A stretch of DNA of 64,000 bases from positions 1 through 64,000 of the forward strand of contig JAHIRD010000060.1 of the NCBI GenBank assembly GCA_018818835.1, written 5' to 3'. Positions 53,115-63,448 of this stretch are shown piece by piece; the stretch's first letter is position 1, and the number at the start of each line of letters is the position of its first letter. The stretch is from Pseudomonadota bacterium (GTDB lineage: Bacteria; Desulfobacterota; Desulfobacteria; Desulfobacterales; Desulfolunaceae). A program made the translations under genes and the position numbers. The notes under the pieces are model-generated. The model ran no database searches. It was given only the letters and a program-made list of their open reading frames with translations, and was not told the origin of the DNA.

Positions 53115-53228
53115 TTTAAGACCTCCATTATGAACTCAGTCAAAGAAATTAATTCCGCACCTATTGAGTCTCCGGATTCTACTGTTTCGCAATGAGCAGC
53201 GTCCTGGCTTTGGAACTGACGCGGTCAA

Positions 53229-54659
53229 TCACTTCGTAAATATTTTTGTACTCATGATTTTTACGCCAGCAATAAAATCACTCACATTCATATGTCTTAA
53301 AAGCTTCAGCATGCGACTTGGCTTAAAATACATTTTGCGATACACTTTATTGAGCATATTCATTAATGTATGCCTGTCGACATGTTCTGTTTCTATTAAA
53401 ATACGTGGAGTTTTAATATCAAATATATAGTTATTCCAATCCTTGGCTTCTTCTGTCAAATACCCCTTTTCTTCACAAATATCGCGTGCCACAGTCCCGG
53501 GAAAAGGGATCAAATTAACCGCGGCCATACTATCAAGATCCAAGCCCATAAAAAAATCTATTGATTCTTCAATATCCGCCAAGGTTTCACCTGGATAGCC
53601 CAGAATAACGTTTGACCCAACCAAGTACCCTAATTTTTTCGCTATCAGGATGTTTTCTTTTGCTTTATCTAATGATAATTTCTTCTGCATTAAATCAAGA
53701 ACATGGGGCGACCCTGACTCTATACCGAATGAAATAGCATAACATCCAGCCCTTTTCATTTTCCGTAATAAGTCTTCATCGACGCCATCAGCGCGGATAC
53801 CATTTGCGAATTTAATAGGAATGCCATAATCGTTTTCTATGATTGCATCAAGAACAGCATTCGCCCATACTTTATTCGCTGTAAAGTTATCATCTTCAAA
53901 CCATATTTCATTAACGTTGTATACATCGATAAGGTGCTCCATCTCACCCATTAAGGACTCCACCGATCGGCACCGCATTCTCCGGCCCATAACACGGCAA
54001 CAATACGTGCATAATTGGGGGCAGCCACGGCTACTCATAACAGGCAACACTCTCGTTCCCTTTTTGAATAACCCATGACGGTTATATTTAAACACCTTTT
54101 TTAAATCCAGGAGATGAAAGGCCGGATATGGCAATGCATCCAATTCAACAGACTCAAGAAACGGAATGCGTGCATTATGAACTACCTGATTGTCCTTGAC
54201 ATAGCAGATATTGGGAATATCCCGTAACCCACTGTCAGACATCCCCCCCACAACCCACTCACCCAAGGCACATATGGTGCGTTCCCCTTCTCCAATGACA
54301 ACAAAATCAACAGCATCCCAGCGGATCACTTCCTCTGGCATCGCTGTGGGATGCGGTCCACCAAACACAACGATTGATTCGGATAATATGGACTTAATAA
54401 GCTCCGTGAGTTCACGACCTCTCAAAACAGAGGCCGTTACTGCGGTAATACCAATAATCGCTGGATTAAAGTCGATGACATCTTGTATGACATTGCTATT
54501 AACACGCTCATCAAAGAATGCAACGTCCCAACCCTCCGCCTCCATAATCGCAGCCATAATAAGAACCCCCACCGGAGGGATTAAATTTCCATCATCAATA
54601 TCGGGCTGAATAAACGCGAGTTTTTTTATGTGCACTTTTTCATGATCCTTGCTATTCAT
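53229..54659 (-). CDS. B12-binding-domain radical SAM protein (D)
   Basis: 476 residues. Cobalamin domain about 10-150 (LAFIQPDIDDGNLIPPVGVLIMA; VVFGGPHPTAMPEE; FVVIGEGERT), radical SAM motif CPQLCTYC (Cys213, Cys217, Cys220), ISFGIESGSPHVLDLMQKK. BchE-like class B. Lies between the methyltransferases (114-bp gap) and the GT39-like gene. Confidence 0.86.
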   Translation of the reverse strand: MNSKDHEKVHIKKLAFIQPDIDDGNLIPPVGVLIMAAIMEAEGWDVAFFDERVNSNVIQDVIDFNPAIIGITAVTASVLRGRELTELIKSILSESIVVFGGPHPTAMPEEVIRWDAVDFVVIGEGERTICALGEWVVGGMSDSGLRDIPNICYVKDNQVVHNARIPFLESVELDALPYPAFHLLDLKKVFKYNRHGLFKKGTRVLPVMSSRGCPQLCTYCCRVMGRRMRCRSVESLMGEMEHLIDVYNVNEIWFEDDNFTANKVWANAVLDAIIENDYGIPIKFANGIRADGVDEDLLRKMKRAGCYAISFGIESGSPHVLDLMQKKLSLDKAKENILIAKKLGYLVGSNVILGYPGETLADIEESIDFFMGLDLDSMAAVNLIPFPGTVARDICEEKGYLTEEAKDWNNYIFDIKTPRILIETEHVDRHTLMNMLNKVYRKMYFKPSRMLKLLRHMNVSDFIAGVKIMSTKIFTK

Positions 54660-54689
54660 CTTCTTTGATTAATTCATAACCTTATATAA

Positions 54690-56993
54690 TCAGTGATTAT
54701 ATTCCGAAAGATATTGCCGGGCTTTTTTATGCTGGGGCTTATGTTTGAGACATTTTTTGAAACAGAGTTTTGCTTTGTCATGGTCTCCATCTGACAGAGC
54801 CATCTCACCAAGATGAAAATAGACCCCCCAACGTTGAAATCCTTTTTTCTCAAGAAGTAAGAAGACCTCTTGTGCCAGTCGATGTTGTCCCGATGACTTC
54901 AGCTCACTTGCACGGACATAGACCTTCCTCATATTCTCCTGAAAGACCGTCGTGTCCTCTCGTTCAGGACTGTTCTGCCCTGCTTCACGCAGGTATCTCT
55001 GATACCATGCTGTTGCTTTTATAATATCGCTGTCTGCATAATAATCACCAATGGTACAATACCAGTCCGGACAAAGAAGGTGATAGTCTCCCTTTTCAAT
55101 CATCTCTGTTGCCCTGTCCAGAAGCCCTTCTCTTTCTGCCAGATAGAACAAAAGGTCTTCGCCAAAAACATTCAGTGTCGGAGCATGGACGTCTTCCCTG
55201 GTCAGGACATGATATACATCTGCAAGAACTCTGGCTGTCGTCCCAGAAAAACAGTCTGAACAATCCATCAGACGCTTCAATAGTGAAAGATCCAACTCGA
55301 GAAAACCAAGCGTCAATCCGGTCCGTTTACAAAACAACCACGACTCGGATATCCAGTTGAGCTGTGTGATAACATGGGCCAGATCCTGACACTCTGATTT
55401 TAAACCAGGAACATCCGTAATCATCCCACCGATTTCAAGATTTGTGATCTCAAACAAGGCATACTCATCAACAACATCTGATTCTATATCACTGTTCTCA
55501 TAGGTTTTTACAAGGCGGATAATACCAAAAAAATCTGTTTTGGAAAAATCAATGTTTCCCCCTCGTGATGAAAATAGCAGGTATTTTGCATCTTCTTTCA
55601 GCGCCCACTCCAGTATCATCTGATTATCCATGGAATCATCCGCGCAGGAGAATAATCGTTGCCGACGTACCTGCCAGAAAAAGCGATAGGCATAGCAATG
55701 AGCATAGACCTCTGAGCCTTCAGGGATATCCCCGTCAAGGGCCTGGCTGTTCTTTTCCACACCATGGGAGCGACATGCCTTGAATCGACGGACAACTCTA
55801 TACTGTGACGCCGCATAGAAGAAAACCGAAACCAAACAGACGATCAGGATAACGATACCCCCATTCGGAAACAGGAACAAAAAGGCATCTGAAATGGAAC
55901 GGCAAACAAGGCACACAAGCATCATAAGAAGCGGAAATAAGGAGACCGCCCTCTTAAGGAAAAAAAACATGGTGGCGGACAAAATCAGATACACCAGGGT
56001 AAAAACAATGATGACGTGTCCGGCCCGGTGCATTCCCATAACAAGGCTGAAGGAGGTTGCAAGCGTAACCACAAAAGAGACGACAAGGAGTACTCTGCGG
56101 TGATATAAACGTTTGCCACCCCATGGGAAAAAAAACCATTCTGCAAAATGGATCAGATATTCCGGGAAAACCGACCAGCCCGAAGGCGTAAATTTCTGCA
56201 ATAAATCAACGTTCCTGCCGGATTGTTGTTTAAAAGCACTTAAGAGATTAAAATAACGCCAACGGACAATGCCCATTCGGTAGAGAATAACAAGCTGCCC
56301 CCCCTCAAAAAAGAGAATACCTGCCATGGCCCCAAGAAACATTCCCGGCAGGCCGGATCGTCCAACAGGATCGATGAGTGCCATAACAAAAAAAAGCATA
56401 TATCCGTACAGGGCATAATTAGGTTTAAACAGGAGAGAAACACCTGTGAAAAAAGCAAACCAGAACAGATTTTCACTCAAAAACAGAGGATAATGAATAT
56501 ACAGAAAAAGGATACTGCACAGAAGAAACGTCATCACGTTTTCAAGAATGGCATGCCGGGTCAACAGAAAGTTACAATAGCTGAGCAGATAAATCATGCC
56601 GATGCATGCACCCACAATTCCGGGTGCAAGCGTCTGAAAAGAAAGGATGCAGAAAAGATTGGTCACCCCTGCCATCAGAATAAAAAAGACCCTCAGCCCC
56701 ACGTTGTTAAATCCGAACAACCGGAACCCCATTGCCGCCAGAAGCGGACCTGCTAAACCAAAGGCCGCAGAAACCGGGTAGGGTTTGTAGTCATCAATAC
56801 CCATATCAGCATGATGACGCAGATAATAATACCGGCAATCTGAAATCATAATTTTTTCATCATGATGAATACACCAGGAGCTGAACCGCGCAGGTCCCAA
56901 CAGGGGCGAGGCATACTCAGCCCTTGAATCCCAAAGCTGAATCAGGGTAATGGCTGCCAAGGTAGCAAAAACAAAAAACAATGCCATTGTCAT
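54690..56993 (-). CDS. GT39-like membrane glycosyltransferase with C-terminal TPR
   Basis: 767 residues. About 11-12 membrane helices in 1-420. After helix 1 an extended loop has WDSRAEYAS and SDCRYYYLRHH, with acidic/aromatic residues as in PMT/ArnT-type enzymes; these use polyprenyl-phosphate sugars. The soluble part (about 430-767) ends in tetratricopeptide-like repeats (YFHLGEMALSDGDHDKAKLCFKKCLKHKPQHKKA). The ATG overlaps the preceding stop by 4 nt. Confidence 0.72.
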   Translation of the reverse strand: MTMALFFVFATLAAITLIQLWDSRAEYASPLLGPARFSSWCIHHDEKIMISDCRYYYLRHHADMGIDDYKPYPVSAAFGLAGPLLAAMGFRLFGFNNVGLRVFFILMAGVTNLFCILSFQTLAPGIVGACIGMIYLLSYCNFLLTRHAILENVMTFLLCSILFLYIHYPLFLSENLFWFAFFTGVSLLFKPNYALYGYMLFFVMALIDPVGRSGLPGMFLGAMAGILFFEGGQLVILYRMGIVRWRYFNLLSAFKQQSGRNVDLLQKFTPSGWSVFPEYLIHFAEWFFFPWGGKRLYHRRVLLVVSFVVTLATSFSLVMGMHRAGHVIIVFTLVYLILSATMFFFLKRAVSLFPLLMMLVCLVCRSISDAFLFLFPNGGIVILIVCLVSVFFYAASQYRVVRRFKACRSHGVEKNSQALDGDIPEGSEVYAHCYAYRFFWQVRRQRLFSCADDSMDNQMILEWALKEDAKYLLFSSRGGNIDFSKTDFFGIIRLVKTYENSDIESDVVDEYALFEITNLEIGGMITDVPGLKSECQDLAHVITQLNWISESWLFCKRTGLTLGFLELDLSLLKRLMDCSDCFSGTTARVLADVYHVLTREDVHAPTLNVFGEDLLFYLAEREGLLDRATEMIEKGDYHLLCPDWYCTIGDYYADSDIIKATAWYQRYLREAGQNSPEREDTTVFQENMRKVYVRASELKSSGQHRLAQEVFLLLEKKGFQRWGVYFHLGEMALSDGDHDKAKLCFKKCLKHKPQHKKARQYLSEYNH

Positions 56994-58720
56994 ATGATTT
57001 CCGGCTTCAGGGAGTCAACAAAGTCAATAAGCCTGTCGATGTTCTCTTCCACAGTGAAAATATTTCTTGCAGCATATGTCTCTTTAAAAATTTCATCCCA
57101 GTTCTTTCCCTTAATAATACCGCCCAGATTTTTGATTTCAGAAAGCTCCAAAGGTATAAAAAATTCAGATGGAAATTCGTTAAGCAGGCCCTGCATACTT
57201 CTGTTGATAAACATCGGTATTCCTGCCGACCCAAAAAGGAGAGCACTGCTAGGTACTGTTGTCATATGAAACATGTAGAAAAGGTCCCGCAAAAAGGGAG
57301 AATTCAACTCGCTCATATTGTCCACAAGAACCTGAGTATTGTGCACCAGCCACCCGGCATGACAGCTGCTGATTTCATACATGAGTTTTTGTTGATCTTT
57401 GATAAAGGCATGCCGATGAAAATAGCGTTGTTCATCATCGTCAAGTGAATCATAAAATGCTTTTGTTTCAGGATCATCAGAGTAATAATGAATGTGAATT
57501 CCTTGGTTAAGCATCGATTTTACATAGGGAATTGTTTGCCTGATAGAACTGCTTTTTTCCAGAAAGCCCCACATCATTACAAGGTGGAATCCGTCTTTCT
57601 TTTTTTCCTGAAGTTCCAGAGCCTTATAATTATACCGAAGAAAGGTGGTCATGGGTTTATCCAAAGACACGGACTGTTTCAAAAAGTCCCCGGCCTCATG
57701 GGTATTTGCACTCAGAATAACGCCCGACGCATTGCGAAGCACCTCCGTATAAACGCCGACCAGTTCATCTTCTGTGGCCTGTTTAACAAAGGGAACGATC
57801 ACATCTGTGAGACTTAAAACAGTTGGGATACGCGCCATACTCATGACAGCGGCTGCAAAGGCATAGCCTCTGACAATCATCTGATGAACATCGCCGTGAA
57901 ACACACAGAATGCTTCAGCCGTAACCCACAAGTGCCCTCTGTCTAGATGTCTGAGCAGATAAAGCATCTCATAGAACTCCAGATAATGCCTCGTGGCAAA
58001 GGGAGCAATGTCATCAATGGACGTATTCGTGTGACTGTAAGGGGGATGTATGTGCTCCGGTTGACTGGCGATAATAAAAATATCATAACCCCTGCGTTTC
58101 AACATCGTGTAGATGGGCGTGTAATTACTGTAGTAGACAATACCCAAAACGACCAGAGCACGGGGAGAACACCTTATCTGTTCAACAATACTTTTTATAT
58201 GCCCAAATGTTTTACGGGCACGGTAACGGTGTGAGACCTCATCCGCAAACTGCTCAAAAACAATTGCCCGTTCCCCCGGAATACTCTCAAGGAAAATGTT
58301 CTGTACTAAACGGTCACTGGTCGGAATAAGAAATGCATCCACATCATCGGTATACCCGCTGAACTCATCTTGATCGATAATCTCTATGCCATTTATGATT
58401 CTTCCCTTTTTAATATTATCGCACAGGATAATTTTTGAAAAATATTTCTGGAATACACCCAGATTATCCAGAATAAAATCACAGCAAGGCATCACGGCCA
58501 GGGTTTGAACATCCTTTTTGACCAGACACTGAAACATCTCTTTCAGATTGATTGTATCGGTCTTTAAAACATCTGCCACATGACACGAAAGATGATTTTC
58601 AATATAAGTGAATACGTCGTCTATTCTGTTTTCCGGTGATGACACACAGGAAAGAGCTGACGAAAGATATCCTTTAAATTCATTTAGCAATTCGTTTAAC
58701 ACACGACTGTTTTCTGTCAT
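56990..58720 (-). CDS. Large cluster protein, probable GT-B-like, function unknown
   Basis: 576 residues, soluble, no signal peptide. A first Rossmann-like part (about 70-180: LAVMPCCDFILDNLGVFQKYF, FLIPTSDRLVQ), a middle part (ALVVLGIVYYSNYTPIYTMLKRRGYDIFIIA), and a GT-B-like C-terminal third (LVMMWGFLEKSSSIRQTIPYV; SSCHAGWLVHN; FGSAGIPMFINRSMQ). I do not recognise a named family. Ends overlapping the GT39-like gene and starts at the stop of radical SAM protein E. Confidence 0.6.
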   Translation of the reverse strand: MTENSRVLNELLNEFKGYLSSALSCVSSPENRIDDVFTYIENHLSCHVADVLKTDTINLKEMFQCLVKKDVQTLAVMPCCDFILDNLGVFQKYFSKIILCDNIKKGRIINGIEIIDQDEFSGYTDDVDAFLIPTSDRLVQNIFLESIPGERAIVFEQFADEVSHRYRARKTFGHIKSIVEQIRCSPRALVVLGIVYYSNYTPIYTMLKRRGYDIFIIASQPEHIHPPYSHTNTSIDDIAPFATRHYLEFYEMLYLLRHLDRGHLWVTAEAFCVFHGDVHQMIVRGYAFAAAVMSMARIPTVLSLTDVIVPFVKQATEDELVGVYTEVLRNASGVILSANTHEAGDFLKQSVSLDKPMTTFLRYNYKALELQEKKKDGFHLVMMWGFLEKSSSIRQTIPYVKSMLNQGIHIHYYSDDPETKAFYDSLDDDEQRYFHRHAFIKDQQKLMYEISSCHAGWLVHNTQVLVDNMSELNSPFLRDLFYMFHMTTVPSSALLFGSAGIPMFINRSMQGLLNEFPSEFFIPLELSEIKNLGGIIKGKNWDEIFKETYAARNIFTVEENIDRLIDFVDSLKPEII

Positions 58721-60181
58721 TTATCTGCCTTGTTTTTCCGAGGCATTCGTCAGCCTGGTGACCACCCATGTCCTCACGAGAAAGAATGCAATCCGAAAGG
58801 CCCGGCGCATCTCAGAAGCTTCAATCATCCTTATATAGTTAATCATATAGTTAAAATTGAAGTAGTAGCGTAAAACAAACCGGGACCGGAGTTTAAAAAC
58901 CTCTTCCATGGAAACCTCGGTCACCGGGTGTGTAACAGGCTCCAGAACCGTGGGGTCTTTTGCATATTCCCGCCAGAAATCCCCCGGGAGTGTCTTGTCT
59001 TTCACGGCATTTTTATAAAGCGTCGTCTCAGGTGCCCAGTTATAGACATTGAAACTGACATAGGTGGGCCGTATCTTCATCAACAGCTTGAAATCTTCGA
59101 ACATTTCCTGCCGGGTCTGCCCGGGGATATTCAGCATCAGATTCGCAACCGTCCGGATACCAACCTGCTTGCACGTCTCAAATGCCCGCTCAATCTTTTC
59201 CCGTGACGTCCTTTTATTCAGAAATCTGATCAGATCGGGAGACGACGTCTCCAGCCCGAACTGCATGAGGATGAGCCCTGTTTTTTTCAACCGGATCAGT
59301 GTCTCCTTTGGCACGGTGTTGACCACGGCCCCCCGTATTGCCCATGTAAGTCCCAGATCAGCCTTCTCAAGCGCATCGGCAAACTGTTCAAGTCTTTTCT
59401 CACTGGTATTAAATGTTTCATCCCAGAACTCGACATACTCCACACCCATCGCCTTATAGCGCGTCATCATATGAACAACGCGATGGACAGACAAGGGGCG
59501 ATAACGGGATTTCTCAGACCAGCAGTAGTGACAGTGGTTGGGACACCCCCTCGAACTGTTCAGGAGCCCTACTGTTTTATCCAGCAGAAAATCCCGGTAC
59601 CCCTTATGATCACCAAGCAAACTCAGATCCGGAACAGGCAGTTCATCCAGATCGGGGAAAACATATGGCGTCCAGACACCGTCTTCCGGAATACTGTTTT
59701 TTGTATAAACGCCAGGTGGAAGCTGTTTGTCACCCAACCGCCCCTTTTCAATAACCTGCTCACAAATCTGCAGGAAAGGGACTTCACCATCACCTAAAAC
59801 GATTGAATCGATATGATCCAGCAACATGGTTTCCATGGGATACATGTTCACATGGGGACCGCCCACACAAATATGCGTTCCCGGAGATTCTTTTTTGATG
59901 GTGGTAATCATTTTGTATGCATTAAACAGACTATATGTATACAAGGTAATACCGACAACAGCCGGAGGATTATGCCTGAGTCGATGGGTCAGGGAGGCTT
60001 GGGCATTGGCGTCTCTAACCATATTAACCAGAGAAACCCCATAGCCTGAATTTTCTTTTATGTATGTTCCAAGGGCCACCAGCGCCATATTATATTTTGA
60101 CCAAAGGTATTCCTTAACCTCTTCGGGCGCTGTTTCCGCAGCAAAGGGCAAATCAAGGAGAAGTATCGGGGCATCGTTCAT
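58721..60181 (-). CDS. B12-binding-domain radical SAM protein (E)
   Basis: 486 residues. Cobalamin domain about 1-145 (VVGITLYTYSLFNAYKM; CVGGPHVNMYPMET; IVLGDGEVPFL), radical SAM motif CPNHCHYC (Cys213, Cys217, Cys220), FWDETFNTSEKRL and MQFGLETSSPDLI. Class B. Immediately upstream of the 576-residue gene, with no gap. Confidence 0.86.
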   Translation of the reverse strand: MNDAPILLLDLPFAAETAPEEVKEYLWSKYNMALVALGTYIKENSGYGVSLVNMVRDANAQASLTHRLRHNPPAVVGITLYTYSLFNAYKMITTIKKESPGTHICVGGPHVNMYPMETMLLDHIDSIVLGDGEVPFLQICEQVIEKGRLGDKQLPPGVYTKNSIPEDGVWTPYVFPDLDELPVPDLSLLGDHKGYRDFLLDKTVGLLNSSRGCPNHCHYCWSEKSRYRPLSVHRVVHMMTRYKAMGVEYVEFWDETFNTSEKRLEQFADALEKADLGLTWAIRGAVVNTVPKETLIRLKKTGLILMQFGLETSSPDLIRFLNKRTSREKIERAFETCKQVGIRTVANLMLNIPGQTRQEMFEDFKLLMKIRPTYVSFNVYNWAPETTLYKNAVKDKTLPGDFWREYAKDPTVLEPVTHPVTEVSMEEVFKLRSRFVLRYYFNFNYMINYIRMIEASEMRRAFRIAFFLVRTWVVTRLTNASEKQGR

Positions 60182-60233
60182 CTGTATGTTCCTTCATAAA
60201 TTATCATGTACAAACTGCCTCATGACGCTCTTT

Positions 60234-61658
60234 TCAGGTTCCGCTGGACCAGTTCAAAAAAGAGAACAGTCCCTTGGCATAACGGCGAATGTCATTAAAC
60301 GATCTGATCCCCATAAGTTGGCGGAGAATATACAATGGCCGCAGGTAATATCGCTTGTAGGCATCGCGGTAAAAAATGACCAGTTCGCTCTCTGACACAT
60401 CAGTAAGCCGGATCAACGGATGGGGACCATCAGTCCGGTCATACAAATCCATGCCGTCATAGAGAAGTAGCCCTTCGGCCTTGGCCTGATCGTACATGGC
60501 CGTACCGGGAAGGGGGATAGCAATATTAAACATGGCAAAATCAGTATTCAATTTAAGGGCAAGGGTCAGCGTTTCGTTCATACTTTTCCGTGTCTCTCCC
60601 GGAAAACCAAAAATATAAAAAGCCCGCGTCTCAATCCCCGCTTCTTTCGTCCACCGGATCGCCTCTTTGGCATTGTCAATGGATATACCCTTATCGACCT
60701 GCCGCAGGATATCTACATCACCGGCTTCTATTCCATAACCCACAGAAATACAGCCACTCTTTTTCATTTTTTTCAGGAGCCCCGGGCTGACAAGATTAAT
60801 TCGGGTGCTGCAGCTCCAGGTAATGGATATTTTTTCCTCGATCAACAGATCACACAGGATTTCTGTCGCCTTCTGATTGCAGGTAAACACATCATCATTA
60901 AAAATGATTTCCCTGATGCCGTACTCACTGATCAGATGCTTTATTTCCTGTAATGTTTTGTGAGGTGACTGTGCACGGTAACGAGATCCAAAGATACTCT
61001 TGGAACAAAAATTACAGAGGAACGGGCATCCCCGTGATGTAATCATATTCGTCGCAGGGAGCCTTCGAAACGTGCCATGTGCAGGACGGTACATAGAGAT
61101 ATCCACAAGATCTCTTGCCGGCATGGGAAGATTTTCCATTTCAAGGTTACTGACTCGTTGAGGCGTCTCTATTATCTGATCGCCCAGTTTGTAGTAAATC
61201 CCTGCAACATCTGCAAGATCCCCATCCCGAGTCAGGGTACTCACCAGATCCGTAAATGTTTCTTCACCCTCACCGACCACGGCCATATCAATATGGGGCG
61301 AGGTCAGGCATTCCCGAGGCATGATAGAAGCATGTGCACCACCGGCAACAACCTTACAGTCCGGAAAAACCTCTTTAATCACTCGGGTGGTCTGTAAAAC
61401 AATGGAAAACGTGGTTGTATACACGGTAATGCCTACGACATCAGGCCTAAAGTCGATTGACTCCAGACGTTTTCGCATGCTCTCCAGACTTATCCTTTCT
61501 GCAGAAGCATCCAAAACCCGGATCATCACGTCCGGCATTTCCTTTCGTAAATATGCCGCCAGAGAGAGTAGACCCAGTGGCGGTAAAATAGCGCCGGTTT
61601 TACTATATGGACTATCGTTCGAAAGGAGAAACGGAGGCGTAACCAGTAGTATGTTCAT
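60234..61658 (-). CDS. B12-binding-domain radical SAM protein (F)
   Basis: 474 residues from ATG 61658 (MNILLVTPPFLL), seven bases after AGGA; the frame opens ten codons earlier. Cobalamin domain about 1-140 (VVAGGAHASIMPREC; AVVGEGEETF), radical SAM motif CPFLCNFC (Cys211, Cys215, Cys218), IIFNDDVFT, SVGYGIEAGDVDIL. Class B. Neighbour of protein E (52 bp) and of a SAM methyltransferase. Confidence 0.86.
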   Translation of the reverse strand: MNILLVTPPFLLSNDSPYSKTGAILPPLGLLSLAAYLRKEMPDVMIRVLDASAERISLESMRKRLESIDFRPDVVGITVYTTTFSIVLQTTRVIKEVFPDCKVVAGGAHASIMPRECLTSPHIDMAVVGEGEETFTDLVSTLTRDGDLADVAGIYYKLGDQIIETPQRVSNLEMENLPMPARDLVDISMYRPAHGTFRRLPATNMITSRGCPFLCNFCSKSIFGSRYRAQSPHKTLQEIKHLISEYGIREIIFNDDVFTCNQKATEILCDLLIEEKISITWSCSTRINLVSPGLLKKMKKSGCISVGYGIEAGDVDILRQVDKGISIDNAKEAIRWTKEAGIETRAFYIFGFPGETRKSMNETLTLALKLNTDFAMFNIAIPLPGTAMYDQAKAEGLLLYDGMDLYDRTDGPHPLIRLTDVSESELVIFYRDAYKRYYLRPLYILRQLMGIRSFNDIRRYAKGLFSFLNWSSGT

Positions 61659-61721
61659 GATCAAGTCCTGTTGATTTATGTATATCATGCAATGCGTTGA
61701 TGAAGATTTGGCGTGCAGTCT

Positions 61722-62480
61722 TCAAAGGGTCCCCTTTGTTGCCAGAATCGACGAGATCGGTGCCCATCCCTGCTTCAACGTCTTTGTTCCAAACAGTGTG
61801 TCTGTAACAGGTGTGAGTCCATACCAGTGAAAGGTTTTTTCAACCTGTAATCCGGTTTCTTCAAACAATGAAACGATCCGGTTTGTTTCCACCCCGTTTT
61901 CCTGATATTCAGTAAGCTCATATAATTCTCTTGTAATTTCAGCACTTGCCTTCCGGTATCGTGCACAGGCATCGTGATATGTCCTGTATACCTTAAGAGG
62001 CAGACGGAACCGTTTATAAAATGAGGCATCCATATCATGATCCGAGTAAAAGATTCCCCCTGGACGAAGTATCCTTGCACATTCGTTCACAAGCCGGTCA
62101 TAATCGTAAAGGTGATGAAGAACAGCAAAACAGGTGATTACATCAAAACTCTGATCCGGAAACGGGAGATGGTCCACATCCCCTGCCACAGCCAGATCAA
62201 ACACCTGACGATTAAGTGCCAGAAGTCCGGGGGACAAATCAAGACCGACCAATGGGGAAAAAATACCCCTTGCACATCTTGCCGCCAGACCACTGCCGGA
62301 ACCTAAGTCAAGAAAACGACCGGGGCCGGTTTTATCCCTTAAGGCAAGGAGATTGTTTCTAAGCCATGCTTCCATGGAGGGTGACCGACGCCCGTCTGTT
62401 TCTTCATAATGTTCAGCAACAGCGTCATAAAAGCAGCGGTTCGCTGTCTTCACTGCCTGCCTGTTCATATCCAGGTTCAC
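61722..62480 (-). CDS. Class I SAM-dependent methyltransferase
   Basis: 252 residues. Motif I FLDLGSGSGLAARCARG, VGLDLSPGLLALNRQ, FDVITCFAVLHHLYDYDRLV and LRPGGIFYSDHD. UbiE/Methyltransf_11 type, probably small-molecule methylation. The start codon overlaps the stop of the epimerase gene by 4 nt. Confidence 0.88.
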   Translation of the reverse strand: MNLDMNRQAVKTANRCFYDAVAEHYEETDGRRSPSMEAWLRNNLLALRDKTGPGRFLDLGSGSGLAARCARGIFSPLVGLDLSPGLLALNRQVFDLAVAGDVDHLPFPDQSFDVITCFAVLHHLYDYDRLVNECARILRPGGIFYSDHDMDASFYKRFRLPLKVYRTYHDACARYRKASAEITRELYELTEYQENGVETNRIVSLFEETGLQVEKTFHWYGLTPVTDTLFGTKTLKQGWAPISSILATKGTL

Positions 62481-63448
62481 AGCCCCTCCTTGCTGTAGAA
62501 TTCCCAGGCCCGGGCAACACTCTCACGAAAGGTGTAGCGTCGACGCCAGGCAAGTTCTTCTTCTGCCCGCTGGCTGGAATAATTTTTGAACGAAAAGAGG
62601 TCAGAAACAAGTTGCGGTGTGAGAAATCGGCTGTCCGTTACCATCCCTGCTGCGCGGACTGCCATTGCCACAGGCCATCTCAGCCAAAGTGGCAGTGGAA
62701 CAAACACGGGCCGACGCCCAACGATGTCGGACACAATTGAAAAAATTTCAGAAAAATGCAGATTTTCACCACCCAGTATATATCGCCGTCCGGATGCACC
62801 CGTCTCTCCTGCGGCGATTATTCCCTGAACCACATCATCCACATCCACCACATTGCTTCCGCCCGGCGGAACCGGCAATATCTTTGACGATGCGACCTTT
62901 AGCACCAGTGTACCCGAGTTAAGACTCCAGTCACCGGGCCCGTAAACGGTGGTCGGATTCACAATGACCGTCTCAGCCTTTTCAGCCGCTGCCATGGCCT
63001 CTGATTCCGTTATCAGCTTACTCGCCAGATAGGGGCTCGCCATAACATGTTCATGGTCAGGTCGGGAGTCTTCAGCCAGAGATCTTTCGATCGAGTTTGA
63101 AAGCCCCATGGTACATGCACTGCTCACCACAACGGATCGTTTCACACCCCATCGTCGTGCCGCATCCAGTACATTACGGGTTCCCTGACCATTGACTGCA
63201 AAAAGAGCATCCTTTTTTCCCGGGTCAAAGGTAACCATTGCAGCCAGATGATATAGCCGGTCACACCCAAGGCCTGCATCACCAAAAGAGTCTGGATTCG
63301 TGATATCTCCACAGACCTGTCTAACCTTAGATGAAAAGTTCGGGTCCTTGTGCCTTTGCATGGTGATAACCCCAATATCTCTCCTAAGAAGTTCCGCCAC
63401 CAATCGCCTGCCTATAAAACCGGTCGCTCCGGTCACAAAGATGTTCAA
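62477..63448 (-). CDS. NAD-dependent epimerase/dehydratase-type SDR
   Basis: 323 residues of the extended SDR superfamily: FVTGATGFIG (Gly7, Gly10, Gly13), SSACTMG with the catalytic Ser/Thr region, YLASK as Tyr-x-x-x-Lys. The 3-beta-HSD-like C-terminus (YILGGENLHFSEIF, RPVFVPLPLWL) suggests a lipid or polyprenol-like substrate as much as a nucleotide sugar. Overlaps genes on both sides by 4 nt. Confidence 0.85.
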   Translation of the reverse strand: MNIFVTGATGFIGRRLVAELLRRDIGVITMQRHKDPNFSSKVRQVCGDITNPDSFGDAGLGCDRLYHLAAMVTFDPGKKDALFAVNGQGTRNVLDAARRWGVKRSVVVSSACTMGLSNSIERSLAEDSRPDHEHVMASPYLASKLITESEAMAAAEKAETVIVNPTTVYGPGDWSLNSGTLVLKVASSKILPVPPGGSNVVDVDDVVQGIIAAGETGASGRRYILGGENLHFSEIFSIVSDIVGRRPVFVPLPLWLRWPVAMAVRAAGMVTDSRFLTPQLVSDLFSFKNYSSQRAEEELAWRRRYTFRESVARAWEFYSKEGL